Below, piece by piece: positions 15,901 through 24,474 of a stretch of 64,000 bases of DNA. The stretch is from Streptomyces sp. CG4. GTDB taxonomy: Bacteria; Actinomycetota; Actinomycetes; Streptomycetales; Streptomycetaceae. The stretch lies in assembly GCF_041080655.1 (NCBI RefSeq), contig NZ_CP163525.1, forward strand, positions 5,952,001 through 6,016,000, in the 5' to 3' direction. Position numbers and translations under genes: made by a program. Position 1 is the first letter of the stretch, and the number at the start of each line of letters is the position of its first letter. The notes beneath the pieces are model-generated. The model did no database searches. It was given only the letters and a program-made list of their open reading frames with translations, and was not told the DNA's origin.

Positions 15901-17553
15901 GTGACACCCATCCGCATACGGATCGGGCGCGGCGGGAGGGGGAGACTGTCCGCGCGGATCCTGGCCAGCCAGCTCGTCATCCTGGCGCTCACGGGCGTGA
16001 TCGGATTCCTCCTGTTCGCCTTCGCGCAGCGCTCCGCGCTCGACCGCACCTATGAGGAGCGGGCCGTGGCCATCGCCCGGACGACGGCCGCGGACCCGCA
16101 GATCCGGCGGGCCATGCAGCAAGGCGGGTCGGACGTGGTGCAGGCCGTCGCCGAACGCATCCGGCAGTCGTCGGGGGCGTCGTACGTCGTGGTGATCGAC
16201 CTGCACGGCATCCGCCACTCGCACCCCATGCCGCAGCTGGTCGGCTCGCCGGTGACCGAGCCGATCGTGGCGCGGGACGGCCGCCCGCACGTCGGCACCG
16301 ACCAGGGCGCCACCGGGCGCTCCGCCAACGGCAGGGTGCCGCTGTACGGGCCGACGGGCGAGCTGGTCGGCGAGGTGTCGGTGGGCATCCCGGAGAACGA
16401 CGTCCTCGGCGAGCTCTGGCGCGAGCTGCCCACCTTCGCCGTGTACGCCGCGATCGCCACGGCGCTCGGTTCCGCGGCCGCGTATCTGCTGGCCAGGCGG
16501 CTGAAGCGGATCACGTTCGGGCTGGAGCTGGAGGAGATCGCCGGGCTGCTCCAGGACCGCGAGGCGATGCTGCACGGCATCCGCGAGGGCGTGCTCGCCT
16601 TCGCCCCGAACGGCAGGATCACGGTGCTGAACGACGAGGCCCGCCGGCTCCTCGGTCTCGGCACCGCGCTCGGCAGCACCCTGGCCGAGGTGCTGCCCGA
16701 CGGACGGCTGCGCCGGGCTCTGGACGGGACCCTGACCGGCACCGACATCAGCGTGCTGACCGACGGGCACTGTCTGGTCGTCAACCGGATGCCGGTGACC
16801 CTGCGCGGGCGCGAACTGGGCGCGGTGGTGACCGTCCGCGACCGCACCGAACTGGTCGGACTGCTGCGGGAGCTGGACTCCGTGCGCGGCCTGACCGACG
16901 CGCTGCGGGCTCAGCAGCACGAGTTCACCAACCGCCTGCACACGCTCGCCGGGCTGCTGGACATCGGGGCGTACGACGACGCGTACGAGCTGGCCGTGGA
17001 GTCGGCCGGCGCCGGGCAGGCGCTCACCGAGGCGGTGCGGGGGCGGATCGGCAACCCGCTGATGGTCGGCCTGGTCGTGGCCAAGACCACCGTCGCCGCC
17101 GAACGCGGGGTGCGCGTCGTGCTCGACGACGACTCGGCGCTGGGCGAGGACCCGCCGCATCTGCGCCGGCTGCTGACGATCGCCGGCAACCTGCTGGACA
17201 ACGCGATCGACGCGGCGGGCGACGGGCCGCCCCCGCCGGGGGGACGCGCGGTCCGGCTCATGCTCACCGAGGACGCGGAGGGCACGACCGTGCGGGTGGC
17301 GGACACCGGCCCCGGTATCCCGCCCGGCGCCGGCGAGTCGATCTTCGAGGACGGCTGGTCGACCCGGCCCGAGCGGGGCACCGCCCGGCGCGGCCTGGGC
17401 CTCGCCCTGGTCCACCGCCTGGTGACGCGGCACGGCGGCACGGTCACCGTCAGCGAGGGCCCGGGGGCGGTGTTCACCGTACGACTGCCGGTTCCCGCAC
17501 CGGCGGGCGAGGAACGTTTCACGAAGGCGCTGCCCGTGGGAGGCGACCGCTGA
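15901..17553 (+). CDS. CitA/DcuS-like sensor histidine kinase
   Basis: A 550-residue membrane kinase. A first membrane segment at about 20-43 and a second at about 180-198 flank an extracellular PDC-type sensor domain (SYVVVIDLHGIRHSHP, then the VPLYGPTGELVGEVSVGI region). A cytoplasmic PAS domain follows, then the phosphate-accepting His340 in RAQQHEFTNRLH, the pattern of the citrate/dicarboxylate family, and an ATPase domain with NLLDNAIDAAG and DTGPGIP. GTG at 15901 has GAGG upstream. The stop overlaps the response regulator ATG by one base. Confidence 0.93.
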   Translation: MTPIRIRIGRGGRGRLSARILASQLVILALTGVIGFLLFAFAQRSALDRTYEERAVAIARTTAADPQIRRAMQQGGSDVVQAVAERIRQSSGASYVVVIDLHGIRHSHPMPQLVGSPVTEPIVARDGRPHVGTDQGATGRSANGRVPLYGPTGELVGEVSVGIPENDVLGELWRELPTFAVYAAIATALGSAAAYLLARRLKRITFGLELEEIAGLLQDREAMLHGIREGVLAFAPNGRITVLNDEARRLLGLGTALGSTLAEVLPDGRLRRALDGTLTGTDISVLTDGHCLVVNRMPVTLRGRELGAVVTVRDRTELVGLLRELDSVRGLTDALRAQQHEFTNRLHTLAGLLDIGAYDDAYELAVESAGAGQALTEAVRGRIGNPLMVGLVVAKTTVAAERGVRVVLDDDSALGEDPPHLRRLLTIAGNLLDNAIDAAGDGPPPPGGRAVRLMLTEDAEGTTVRVADTGPGIPPGAGESIFEDGWSTRPERGTARRGLGLALVHRLVTRHGGTVTVSEGPGAVFTVRLPVPAPAGEERFTKALPVGGDR

Positions 17554-18242
17554 TGATCCGCACCCTGGTCGTGGACGACGACTTCCGGGTCAGCCACATC
17601 CACTGCGACTACGTGTCCCGGGTGCGGGGCTACGAGGTGGTGGGCGAGGCGGCGAGCGTGACCGAGGCCCTGGCGGCGGCGCACGACCTCCGCCCCGACC
17701 TGCTCCTCCTCGACGTCTTCCTGCCCGACGGCAGCGGACTGGACGTGCTGCGGCGGCTCACCGGGGACGCGGGCGGCGCCCGCCCCGACGCCATCGTGAT
17801 CACCGCGGACCGGGACATCGCCTCGGTCCGTACCGCCATGAAGCTGGGCGCCGTGGGCTACCTGGTCAAGCCCTTCGGCGCCGCCGACCTGGCCGAGCGG
17901 CTCACCTCGTACCGCGAACTCCAGCACCGCGTCGACACCCTCGGGGAGACCGCGGACACCGAACAGGCCGATGTGGACGCCCTGTTCAGCGCGGTCCGGC
18001 CACCGGCCGTCCCCCGGGTGCCGGCCAAGGGCCACTCCGCGCCCACGCTCGCCCTCGTCCAGCAGGCCCTGCGGGCCGCCCACGGCGATCTGTCGGCCGC
18101 CGAGGCCGCGGAACTGACCGGCGTCTCCAGGGCCACGGCCCAGCGCTACCTGTCGTACCTCGTCAAGGAGGGCATGGTCCGGCTGATTCTGCGCTACGGG
18201 GCGACGGGCCGTCCGGAGCACCGGTACCGGATCGCGTCCTGA
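17553..18242 (+). CDS. CitB/DpiA-like response regulator
   Basis: A 229-residue regulator. The receiver domain has the acidic pair D8/D9, phosphorylation site D54 (LLLDVFLPDGSG) and K106 (LVKPFG). The C-terminal helix-turn-helix (GDLSAAEAAELTGVSRATAQRYLSYLVKEG) matches the CitB family. Translation is coupled to the kinase. The most likely target is the divergent importer; the substrate and signal are unknown. Confidence 0.93.
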   Translation: MIRTLVVDDDFRVSHIHCDYVSRVRGYEVVGEAASVTEALAAAHDLRPDLLLLDVFLPDGSGLDVLRRLTGDAGGARPDAIVITADRDIASVRTAMKLGAVGYLVKPFGAADLAERLTSYRELQHRVDTLGETADTEQADVDALFSAVRPPAVPRVPAKGHSAPTLALVQQALRAAHGDLSAAEAAELTGVSRATAQRYLSYLVKEGMVRLILRYGATGRPEHRYRIAS

Positions 18243-18293
18243 GGCCCCGGCGGGCTCCCCTCACCGGTCCGCCTCCGCGTGAGTGAGAGCAAC

Positions 18294-18330
18294 GTTCCCT
18301 TCCGGTCATGCACAGCCACAGGCAGGAAAC
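18294..18330. promoter_or_regulatory. Candidate GlnR sites upstream of the nitrate transporter
   Basis: Two GlnR-like half-site pairs are seen: GTTCC-n6-GTCAT (18294-18309, reverse form) and GCCAC-n6-GAAAC (18315-18330). GlnR, the actinobacterial nitrogen regulator, prefers gTnAC-n6-GaAAC. Each pair differs from it at one or two bases. Confidence 0.42.
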
Positions 18331-18410
18331 GCGTGCTCCCTACCTTCGGGCTCAGTCAGTCGATGGCAGGTCGACGGCAGACCGAGCAGCCGGAGCCCCG
18401 TGGAGGCGTG

Positions 18411-19802
18411 ATGACAGCCCCAGCCCCAACACCAGCCCCTCCAGCCCCAACCCGGCGCAGTGGCCGCTGGATCGAGCGCTGGGACCCGGAGGACGAGGCG
18501 TTCTGGAAGGCGACCGGGCAGCGGATCGCCAACCGGAACCTGTGGTTCTCCGTCCTCTCCGAGCACATCGGCTTCTCGATCTGGACCCTGTGGTCCGTCC
18601 TCGTCCTCTTCATGGGCCCGAAGTACGGCCTCACCCCCGCCGACAAGTTCCTGCTGACCTCGATGGTCACCCTCGTCGGCGCCGGTGTACGCGTCCCCTA
18701 CACCTTCGCCGTGGCCGTCTTCGGCGGCCGCAACTGGACGATCATCTCGGCGGGTCTGCTGCTCGTCCCGACGATCGCGGCCTACGCGGTCATGGAGCCG
18801 GGGACGTCCTTCACCACGTTCCTGTGCGTCGGCCTGCTGGCCGGTATCGGCGGCGGCAACTTCGCCTCCTCCATGACCAACATCAACGCCTACTTCCCGC
18901 TACGGAAGAAGGGCTGGGCGCTCGGCCTGAACGCGGGCGGCGGCAACATCGGCGTGCCCGTCATCCAGCTCGTCGCCCTCGCGGTCATCGGCGCCGGCGG
19001 CGGCCCGCGCCTGCTGCTGGGCATCTACATCCCGCTGATCGTCGTGGCCGCCGTGTGCGCCGCGCTCTTCATGGACAACCTGGCGACGGTGCAGAACGAC
19101 ACCGGCGCGGCCAAGGACGCCGCCAGGGACCCCCACACCTGGATCATGTCCTTCCTCTACGTCGGCACCTTCGGCTCCTTCATCGGCTACAGCTTCGCTT
19201 TCGGGCAGGTGCTGACGATCCAGTTCGGGCGTACGCCGCTGCAGGCCGCCTACCTCACCTTCATCGGCCCGCTGCTCGGCTCCCTGATCCGGCCGCTCGG
19301 CGGGCGGCTCGCCGACCGGTACGGCGGCGCCCGCATCACCCTGGGGAACTACATCGCCATGGCCGCCGCCACCGCCGTACTCATCGTCGCGAGCCGGCAG
19401 AAGTCGCCGGCGCTGTTCGTCAGCGTCTTCGTGGCGCTGTTCGTGCTCAGCGGCCTCGGAAACGGCTCGACGTACAAGATGATCCCCGGCATCTTCCAGG
19501 CGAAGGCCCTGGCCAAGGGGCTGGAAGGGGAGGAGGCCGTGGCCTACGGGCGGCGGCTGTCGGGTGCCTCGATGGGGCTCATCGGCGCGGTCGGCGCGCT
19601 CGGCGGGGTCGGCATCAACCTGGCCTTCCGCCAGTCCTTCCTCTCCTACGGTTCCGGCACCGGCGCGTTCGTCGCCTTCCTCGCCTTCTACGGCCTCTGC
19701 TTCGCCGTGACCTGGGCCGTATACCTTCGCCGGCCGGCCCGGCAGGCTGAGACCATGGCCGTACAGGAGACAAAACCGCAGCTCAGCTATGCCGACGTGT
19801 GA
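18411..19802 (+). CDS. narK: Nitrate/nitrite transporter, NarK type (MFS)
   Basis: A 463-residue MFS protein. It carries the nitrate-signature-like glycine-rich segments of NarK proteins (GLLAGIGGGNFASSMTNINA and LGLNAGGGNIGVP) and a second such region around LFVLSGLGNGSTYKMIP. The N-terminus WDPEDEAFWKATGQRIANRNL is typical of actinobacterial NarK. ATG at 18411 follows GGAGG. It probably moves nitrate or nitrite across the membrane. GlnR-like sequences lie upstream, and the regulator nnaR follows. Confidence 0.92.
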   Translation: MTAPAPTPAPPAPTRRSGRWIERWDPEDEAFWKATGQRIANRNLWFSVLSEHIGFSIWTLWSVLVLFMGPKYGLTPADKFLLTSMVTLVGAGVRVPYTFAVAVFGGRNWTIISAGLLLVPTIAAYAVMEPGTSFTTFLCVGLLAGIGGGNFASSMTNINAYFPLRKKGWALGLNAGGGNIGVPVIQLVALAVIGAGGGPRLLLGIYIPLIVVAAVCAALFMDNLATVQNDTGAAKDAARDPHTWIMSFLYVGTFGSFIGYSFAFGQVLTIQFGRTPLQAAYLTFIGPLLGSLIRPLGGRLADRYGGARITLGNYIAMAAATAVLIVASRQKSPALFVSVFVALFVLSGLGNGSTYKMIPGIFQAKALAKGLEGEEAVAYGRRLSGASMGLIGAVGALGGVGINLAFRQSFLSYGSGTGAFVAFLAFYGLCFAVTWAVYLRRPARQAETMAVQETKPQLSYADV

Positions 19803-19803
19803 C

Positions 19804-19819
19804 GTAACACCGGCGCAAT
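19804..19819 (+). promoter_or_regulatory. Candidate GlnR site upstream of nnaR
   Basis: GTAAC-n6-GCAAT starts just after the narK stop and is followed at the next 11-bp step by GAACC. The first half matches the GlnR consensus gTnAC fully; the second only in part. From memory, nnaR is a GlnR target in S. coelicolor. Confidence 0.42.
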
Positions 19820-19822
19820 GAA

Positions 19823-19865
19823 GCCGAACCGAGCCTGTCACGCGCCGTTGACAGGCTCGTTCGGC
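19823..19865 (+). terminator. Long hairpin between narK and nnaR
   Basis: A 10-bp stem (19831-19840 with 19849-19858) is extended by seven more pairs (19823-19829 with 19859-19865) across one bulged C. No T run follows, so it may weaken rather than end transcription into nnaR, or protect the narK message. Confidence 0.6.
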
Positions 19866-19889
19866 GCGCCGGTCAGCTAGGAGAGCCCC

Positions 19890-21050
19890 ATGTACGACGA
19901 AGTGCAGCAAACCGGAGTCGTCGAGCACGGTCCGCTCGCGGGATTCACCGTGGGCGTCACCGCCGCGCGCCGGGCGGAAGAGCTGGGCGCCCTGCTGCAG
20001 CGGCGCGGTGCCGCCGTGCTGCACGCGCCCGCCCTGCGCATCGTGCCGCTCGCCGACGACAGCGAACTCCTCGCCGCCACGAAGGGGATCATCGACCAGG
20101 TGCCGGACGTGGTCGTGGCCACCACGGCGATCGGCTTCCGGGGCTGGATAGAGGCCGCGGACGGCTGGGGTCTCGGCGAGCAGCTGCTCGGCCGGCTGCG
20201 CGGCGCGGAACTGCTGGCCAGGGGCCCCAAGGTCAAGGGAGCGATCCGCGCGGCGGGGCTGACGGAGGAGTGGTCACCCTGCTCGGAGTCCCTGGCCGAG
20301 GTCCTGGACCGGCTCCTGGAGGAGGGTGTGGACGGCCGCCGTATCGCCGTACAGCTGCACGGCGAACCGCTCCCGGGCTTCGTGGAGTCCCTGCGGGCCG
20401 GGGGAGCGGAGGTGGTCCCGGTGCCGGTGTACCGGTGGATGCCCCCGGAGGACATCACCCCGCTGGACCGCCTCCTCGACGCGACCGTCTCGCGAGCGGT
20501 GGACGCGCTCACCTTCACCAGCGCGCCGGCGGCCGCGTCCCTGCTCTCCCGGGCGGAGACCCGGGGCCTGCTGCCCGACCTGCTGTCGGCCCTGTGCCAC
20601 GACGTCCTCCCGGCCTGCGTGGGTCCGGTCACGGCGATCCCGCTGCAGGCGCACGGCGTGGACACGATCCAGCCGGAGCGCTTCCGGCTGGGCCCGCTGG
20701 TGCAGCTGCTCTGCCAGGAACTCCCGGCCCGGGCCCGCTCGCTGCCGGTCGCCGGGCACCGGGTGGAGATCCGGGGCCACGCGGTCCTGGTCGACGGCGA
20801 CCTCAGGCCGGTCCCGCCGGCGGGGATGTCCTTGCTCCGCGCCCTGTCCCGCCGGCCCGGCTGGGTGGTGCCCCGGGCGGAGCTGCTGAGGGCGTTGCCG
20901 GGCGCGGGCCGCGACGAACACGCCGTGGAGACGGCGATGGCCCGCCTGCGTACGGCGCTGGGTTCGCCGAAACTGATCCAGACGGTGGTGAAGCGGGGCT
21001 ACCGCCTGGCCCTGGACCCGGCGGCGGACGCGAAGTACGCGGACGCGTAG
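19890..21050 (+). CDS. nnaR: NnaR-type regulator: HemD-like domain fused to winged helix
   Basis: A 386-residue fusion. Residues about 15-265 have the fold pattern of uroporphyrinogen-III synthase (FTVGVTAARRAEELGALLQRRG, ALTFTSAPAAASLL). Residues about 285-375 are an OmpR-type winged helix (LRALSRRPGWVVPRAELLRALPGAG, VETAMARLRTALG, VVKRGYRL). In Streptomyces this combination next to narK is NnaR, a regulator of nitrate and nitrite assimilation. The HemD part is therefore probably a sensor rather than the haem-pathway enzyme. AGGAG lies 7 nt before the ATG. Confidence 0.85.
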   Translation: MYDEVQQTGVVEHGPLAGFTVGVTAARRAEELGALLQRRGAAVLHAPALRIVPLADDSELLAATKGIIDQVPDVVVATTAIGFRGWIEAADGWGLGEQLLGRLRGAELLARGPKVKGAIRAAGLTEEWSPCSESLAEVLDRLLEEGVDGRRIAVQLHGEPLPGFVESLRAGGAEVVPVPVYRWMPPEDITPLDRLLDATVSRAVDALTFTSAPAAASLLSRAETRGLLPDLLSALCHDVLPACVGPVTAIPLQAHGVDTIQPERFRLGPLVQLLCQELPARARSLPVAGHRVEIRGHAVLVDGDLRPVPPAGMSLLRALSRRPGWVVPRAELLRALPGAGRDEHAVETAMARLRTALGSPKLIQTVVKRGYRLALDPAADAKYADA

Positions 21051-21074
21051 CGCACCGAGTCGCTCACCCGTCGC

Positions 21075-21842
21075 TCACCGGCTGTCGTACTCGTCGTGGC
21101 GGCGCCACCAGAAGCCGGACTCGTTACGGCCGAGGGGTGCGCGGTCGAGCCACTGGTACATGCCCCACAGGGCGTCCAGCCCGCGCGCGTACGCCGAGTA
21201 GGTGTGGTGGACCGCGCCGTCCTGCAGGGCGAACGCGCTCACACCGGGGCCTTCGCGCCGGTACGTCCGCCAGTCCGTGCCGACGATCGACCGGGTGAAG
21301 GCGTCGCGGGAGCTCTGCTCGTCGGCCGTCGCCGGCCGCAGGTCCTCCTCGCCGAAGTTGTACGCGACGACTCCCGCTTCCCACTCCTCCTCGGTGTGTG
21401 CCACCCCGAAGTCGAAGTTGAAGTCGCTGCCGTAGGAGGACGCCCACGGGAAGCTCCAGCCCATCCGCTGCCGGTAGGCGTGGAGCTTGGCGAGCGGGGC
21501 CCGGGACACCGCCCAGAACATCACGTCGTGGTGGGCGAGATGGACCACGGAGCCGTTGAAGCCGTCGGCGATCGCCGAGCAGGACGGGCAGCCGGCGGTG
21601 TAGTCGGGCCCGAACATGAAGTGGTAGACGAGCAGCTGCGAGCGGCCCTGGAACAGGTCGGCGAGCGACGCCGTACCCTCCTCCGTCTCGAAGCGGTAGT
21701 CCTTGTCCACCCGGACCCAGGGCAGCTCCTGCCGGCGCCGGGCCAGCTCGTCGCCGCGTCGGGTCAGCTCCTTCTCCGCTTCGAGCAGCTCCAGCCGCGC
21801 GGCAAGCCACTCCTCGCGTGTCCCCGTCTTGTGACCGGTCAT
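21075..21842 (-). CDS. DUF899 thioredoxin-like protein
   Basis: A 255-residue cytoplasmic protein of the DUF899 family, whose fold resembles thioredoxin. The family core is visible: an N-terminal helical region (LELLEAEKELTRRGDELARRRQ), a FMFGPDYTAGCPSCSA segment with a CxxC pair, and closing WWRRHDEYD. Biochemical function is not established. It is the last gene of a minus-strand set led by SRPBCC and ArsR genes; 41 bp separate it from the DUF2182 gene. Confidence 0.88.
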   Translation of the reverse strand: MTGHKTGTREEWLAARLELLEAEKELTRRGDELARRRQELPWVRVDKDYRFETEEGTASLADLFQGRSQLLVYHFMFGPDYTAGCPSCSAIADGFNGSVVHLAHHDVMFWAVSRAPLAKLHAYRQRMGWSFPWASSYGSDFNFDFGVAHTEEEWEAGVVAYNFGEEDLRPATADEQSSRDAFTRSIVGTDWRTYRREGPGVSAFALQDGAVHHTYSAYARGLDALWGMYQWLDRAPLGRNESGFWWRRHDEYDSR

Positions 21843-21883
21843 GGCCCGTCTCCGTTTCTTGTTCCGTTTCCTCTTCGGTGTCG

Positions 21884-22552
21884 TTACGTCCCTGGTGGCA
21901 TGAGCAGCCCCGGAACCAGCGCAGGCGCGATCACGATCACGAGCCCGAGTCCGGCGATCGCCAGCGCCAGGGGAACGTCGACCGCGGTCTTCGCGGGCAG
22001 CAGCTTCTGGGCGGAGGCGAGGACGGCGACCACGGACATCCACAGCAGGCTCATCACGCCCAGCGCCACCAGCAGCGCCATCAGCCCGACGGTCGAGCCG
22101 GCGCAGTACCACCCGTACCTGAGCCCGGAACCGGCATCCGCCCGGCAGCGGCGCCGGAAGTGCCGTTTGACCGGCGTGAGTTCATAGGCGCCCGCCGCGA
22201 TCACCACGACGCCGGCGGCCGTCGAGCCGTGCGGCCGGTCCAGCGCGTACGCCACGACACCCGCGAGTGCCCAGACGGCCACGTAGCCCGCGGCGAACGG
22301 CAGCGCGGTGCGCAGCCCACCGGTCGCGCGGACGTGCCGGGCGACGGCCGGAGCCGCGCCCGGCAGCATCATCGCCGCCATCGTCGTCGTCCACGTCGCG
22401 GCGAAGAACCCCGGCGGACCGGGGCTGGTCGCCACGCCCATGTCCATGCCGTGCATCAGCCGGACCGTGGCGGCCCAGCATGCCGTGGCCGTCGCGAGCG
22501 TCAGCCCCAGTGCGATCGCCGGCTCGGCCGGCCGGTGGAATTCCGCGTTCAC
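21884..22552 (-). CDS. DUF2182 integral membrane protein
   Basis: A 222-residue protein with about six hydrophobic segments. The family motif is seen in TWTTTMAAMMLPGAAP, preceded by HGMDMG, a Met/His-rich segment that suggests metal contact. DUF2182 proteins are described as predicted metal-binding membrane proteins without known reaction. GTG at 22552 has GGAGGGA 9 nt upstream. It is 42 bp from the ArsR gene and likely in the same transcript. Confidence 0.85.
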   Translation of the reverse strand: MNAEFHRPAEPAIALGLTLATATACWAATVRLMHGMDMGVATSPGPPGFFAATWTTTMAAMMLPGAAPAVARHVRATGGLRTALPFAAGYVAVWALAGVVAYALDRPHGSTAAGVVVIAAGAYELTPVKRHFRRRCRADAGSGLRYGWYCAGSTVGLMALLVALGVMSLLWMSVVAVLASAQKLLPAKTAVDVPLALAIAGLGLVIVIAPALVPGLLMPPGT

Positions 22553-22594
22553 CGTCGGTGCTCCCTCCGCGATGGCGGGCGGCGCCGGACCCCG

Positions 22595-22945
22595 TCACCC
22601 GGATCCGCGTGCCTGCTCGTCGAGGTGATCCTTCAGGGCGTCGAGCGGGCTGTCCCAGTCACGCGCCAGCGCGGCCAGGAACTGCTGCGCCACCCGCATC
22701 GGAGCGGACCGCAGCCGGTACCGCACCCGGCGCCGCTCACCCGGTTCGGCCGTCACCAGGCCGGCCTCGGCCAGCAGGGCCAGATGTTTGGCGATCGCCT
22801 GCCGGGTGATCGGCAGCCGGGCGGCCAGGTCCGTGGCCGTGGCCGGGCCCCCCGAGGCCAGCGCGGCCAGGATGGAGCGCCGGGTCGGGTCGGCCAGCGC
22901 GGCGAAGACCTGTTCGGCGATCGCCTCGACGTCAGGCTGCGGCAT
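22595..22945 (-). CDS. ArsR-family repressor
   Basis: A 116-residue winged-helix regulator (VFAALADPTRRSILAALASGGPATATDLAARLPITRQAIAKHLALLAEAGLV). It has no Cys at all, so it is not a thiolate metal sensor; it belongs to the group often encoded with SRPBCC proteins. The gene overlaps the preceding SRPBCC gene by 14 bp. Two inverted repeats in the operon promoter at 23386-23426 are its probable operators. Confidence 0.9.
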   Translation of the reverse strand: MPQPDVEAIAEQVFAALADPTRRSILAALASGGPATATDLAARLPITRQAIAKHLALLAEAGLVTAEPGERRRVRYRLRSAPMRVAQQFLAALARDWDSPLDALKDHLDEQARGSG

Positions 22946-23366
22946 CGAGGTGGTCGACCAGTTCGCCCAGCTCGCGCGCCCAGCCCTCGGTGTGGCTGTC
23001 GTACTCCGTGCGGTGGACGTCGTCCGGCAGCTGGGCGAAGCCGGTCTCGACCACCGTCAGCCGGGTGCCGGTGGCGACCGGTTCGAGCGTGAACTCCACA
23101 TAGGTGCGGCGCGGATCGTCCTCGGGCAGTCCGGCCATGCGCCACGTGTAGCCGAACACCCTCGGCTCCTCCACCCGCTCCACCCGCATGTCGGCGGAGT
23201 GCCCGCCGTCCCATTTCATCCATGCCGCGCCGCCCGGGCGCAGATCGATCCCGGCCTGGTCGCCGAACCAGGCGCTCAGCCCCTCGGCCGTGGTGAGCGC
23301 CGCCCACACCTTGGCCGGCGGGTGCGCGATCTCGACGGTCCGCTCGATGCGATCGGGGAATCCCAT
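22932..23366 (-). CDS. SRPBCC (AHSA1-like) ligand-binding protein
   Basis: A 144-residue START-like protein (RTVEIAHPPAKVWAALTTAEGLSAWFGDQAGIDLRPGG ... GFAQLPDDV ... GWARELGELVDHLD). The fold encloses a hydrophobic cavity; the ligand is unknown. The start at 23366 is chosen for GGAGG 5 nt upstream and because the domain begins here. First gene of the operon with ArsR. Confidence 0.88.
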   Translation of the reverse strand: MGFPDRIERTVEIAHPPAKVWAALTTAEGLSAWFGDQAGIDLRPGGAAWMKWDGGHSADMRVERVEEPRVFGYTWRMAGLPEDDPRRTYVEFTLEPVATGTRLTVVETGFAQLPDDVHRTEYDSHTEGWARELGELVDHLDAAA

Positions 23367-23385
23367 AGCTGCCTCCGTATGTATA

Positions 23386-23431
23386 GCAACCAACTGATTG
23401 CGATGCTATGGCAACCAATCGGTTGCGTCAA
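23386..23431 (-). promoter_or_regulatory. SRPBCC-ArsR operon promoter with two operators
   Basis: On the minus strand TTGACG (23426-23431) and TAGCAT (23403-23408) are separated by exactly 17 nt. A perfect inverted repeat GCAACCAATCGGTTGC (23411-23426) fills the spacer, and a near copy GCAACCAACTGATTGC (23386-23401, one mismatch) lies 25 bp further at the expected transcription start. This fits repression by the ArsR protein of the same operon. Confidence 0.72.
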
Positions 23432-23605
23432 CCGGTCGGCGGCCATGCGGGGCGGCCGGGGCGGCCGTACGGCGGCAGCGGGGACATGGTCGAGGTGCGC
23501 GTTCGCATACGCGTGCGTCCAGCACTGGTACGAGGGGTTCCGGCCCGGCGTCCGGGCAGGCACTGTGAAGAGAAGAGCGCTTCCTGCCTAGGCGGTGACA
23601 GGCAC

Positions 23606-24199
23606 ATGGCACTGGGTACGGCCACGCCCGCGTACGAGCTGCGTTTCGACGCCGGACGGATCTGTCTCGATCTCCTCGCGACCACGCATCCGGCCGAACG
23701 GCTGGACTCCGTCGAGGCGCTGTGCGCGTGGATCGGCGGGGCGGAGCTGGTGCCGGAGGGTACGCCGTTGGTCCACGCCGACGGCCCGTGGCTCGTCGGG
23801 TTCCGCGAACTGCGCTCCCACGTCGGGCGGTTGGTGCGGGCTCCGCACGCGGTGGATCCTCCGTCGCGGGACCGCTCCCTCGCCCGCGTCAACGAGGTCG
23901 CCCGCGCCGCGCCCCCGGCCCCGCTCGCCGTACCCGCAGAGGACGGCCGCCTCGTCAGGGAGTTGGCCGGCCCGCCGACGCTGGCCGAACTGCTCGCCCT
24001 CGTCGCCCGGGATGCCGTGGAGCTGCTCACCGACCCCGTCGCGCGGGCCGCCGTACGGGAGTGTGAAGGGGACAACTGTCCGCTGGTGTACCTGGACACG
24101 TCCCGCGGGCGGCGCCGGCGGTGGTGTTCCAGCGAGGTCTGCGGGAACCGGGAGCGGGTGGCGCGGCATCGGCGGCGGGCCGCCCTCGCCCGCGCCTGA
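23606..24199 (+). CDS. CGNR zinc-finger regulator
   Basis: A 197-residue protein. The C-terminal 45 residues are a CGNR zinc finger: CEGDNC, then WCSSEVCGNRERVARHRRR, giving four Cys ligands and a basic helix for DNA. The N-terminal ABATE-type domain begins LRFDAGRICLDLLATTHP. Such proteins are stress-linked regulators. The start at 23606 is uncertain as no clear RBS is seen. Confidence 0.82.
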   Translation: MALGTATPAYELRFDAGRICLDLLATTHPAERLDSVEALCAWIGGAELVPEGTPLVHADGPWLVGFRELRSHVGRLVRAPHAVDPPSRDRSLARVNEVARAAPPAPLAVPAEDGRLVRELAGPPTLAELLALVARDAVELLTDPVARAAVRECEGDNCPLVYLDTSRGRRRRWCSSEVCGNRERVARHRRRAALARA

Positions 24200-24398
24200 G
24201 CTCCGCCCCGACCCGCACAACCCGACGCGCCTGGGCGTGATTTGCGTAACACCCGGTTTCCCGGCCGGCCCGGCCGGGCAGTTCTGCCGCTCCGGCCCAC
24301 CCCTCGGCGATGTGTCGGAAATGCAAAGATCATGCGGGGGGAATGTGCACGCATGTCCCGGTCGTCATGTCGTCCCCGAGAAAACTGTCACCTCCCTT

Positions 24399-24424
24399 TG
24401 AACACCGCGCCGTTCCTTTCCGTA
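24399..24424 (+). promoter_or_regulatory. Candidate ECF-type promoter of sigU
   Basis: TGAAC (24399-24403) and CGTA (24421-24424) are 17 nt apart, resembling the GAAC...CGT pattern of ECF sigma factors. It lies about 50 nt before the sigU start and could allow autoregulation. Confidence 0.4.
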
Positions 24425-24474
24425 CGGGTGGGCGAGCGACCGACTGGGGGAACCCCCGGACACCGGAGGTGGGC

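Noticed and set aside
19890..21050. Plain uroporphyrinogen-III synthase for haem synthesis
   Set aside because: The winged-helix domain at the C-terminus and the position beside narK fit a regulator better.
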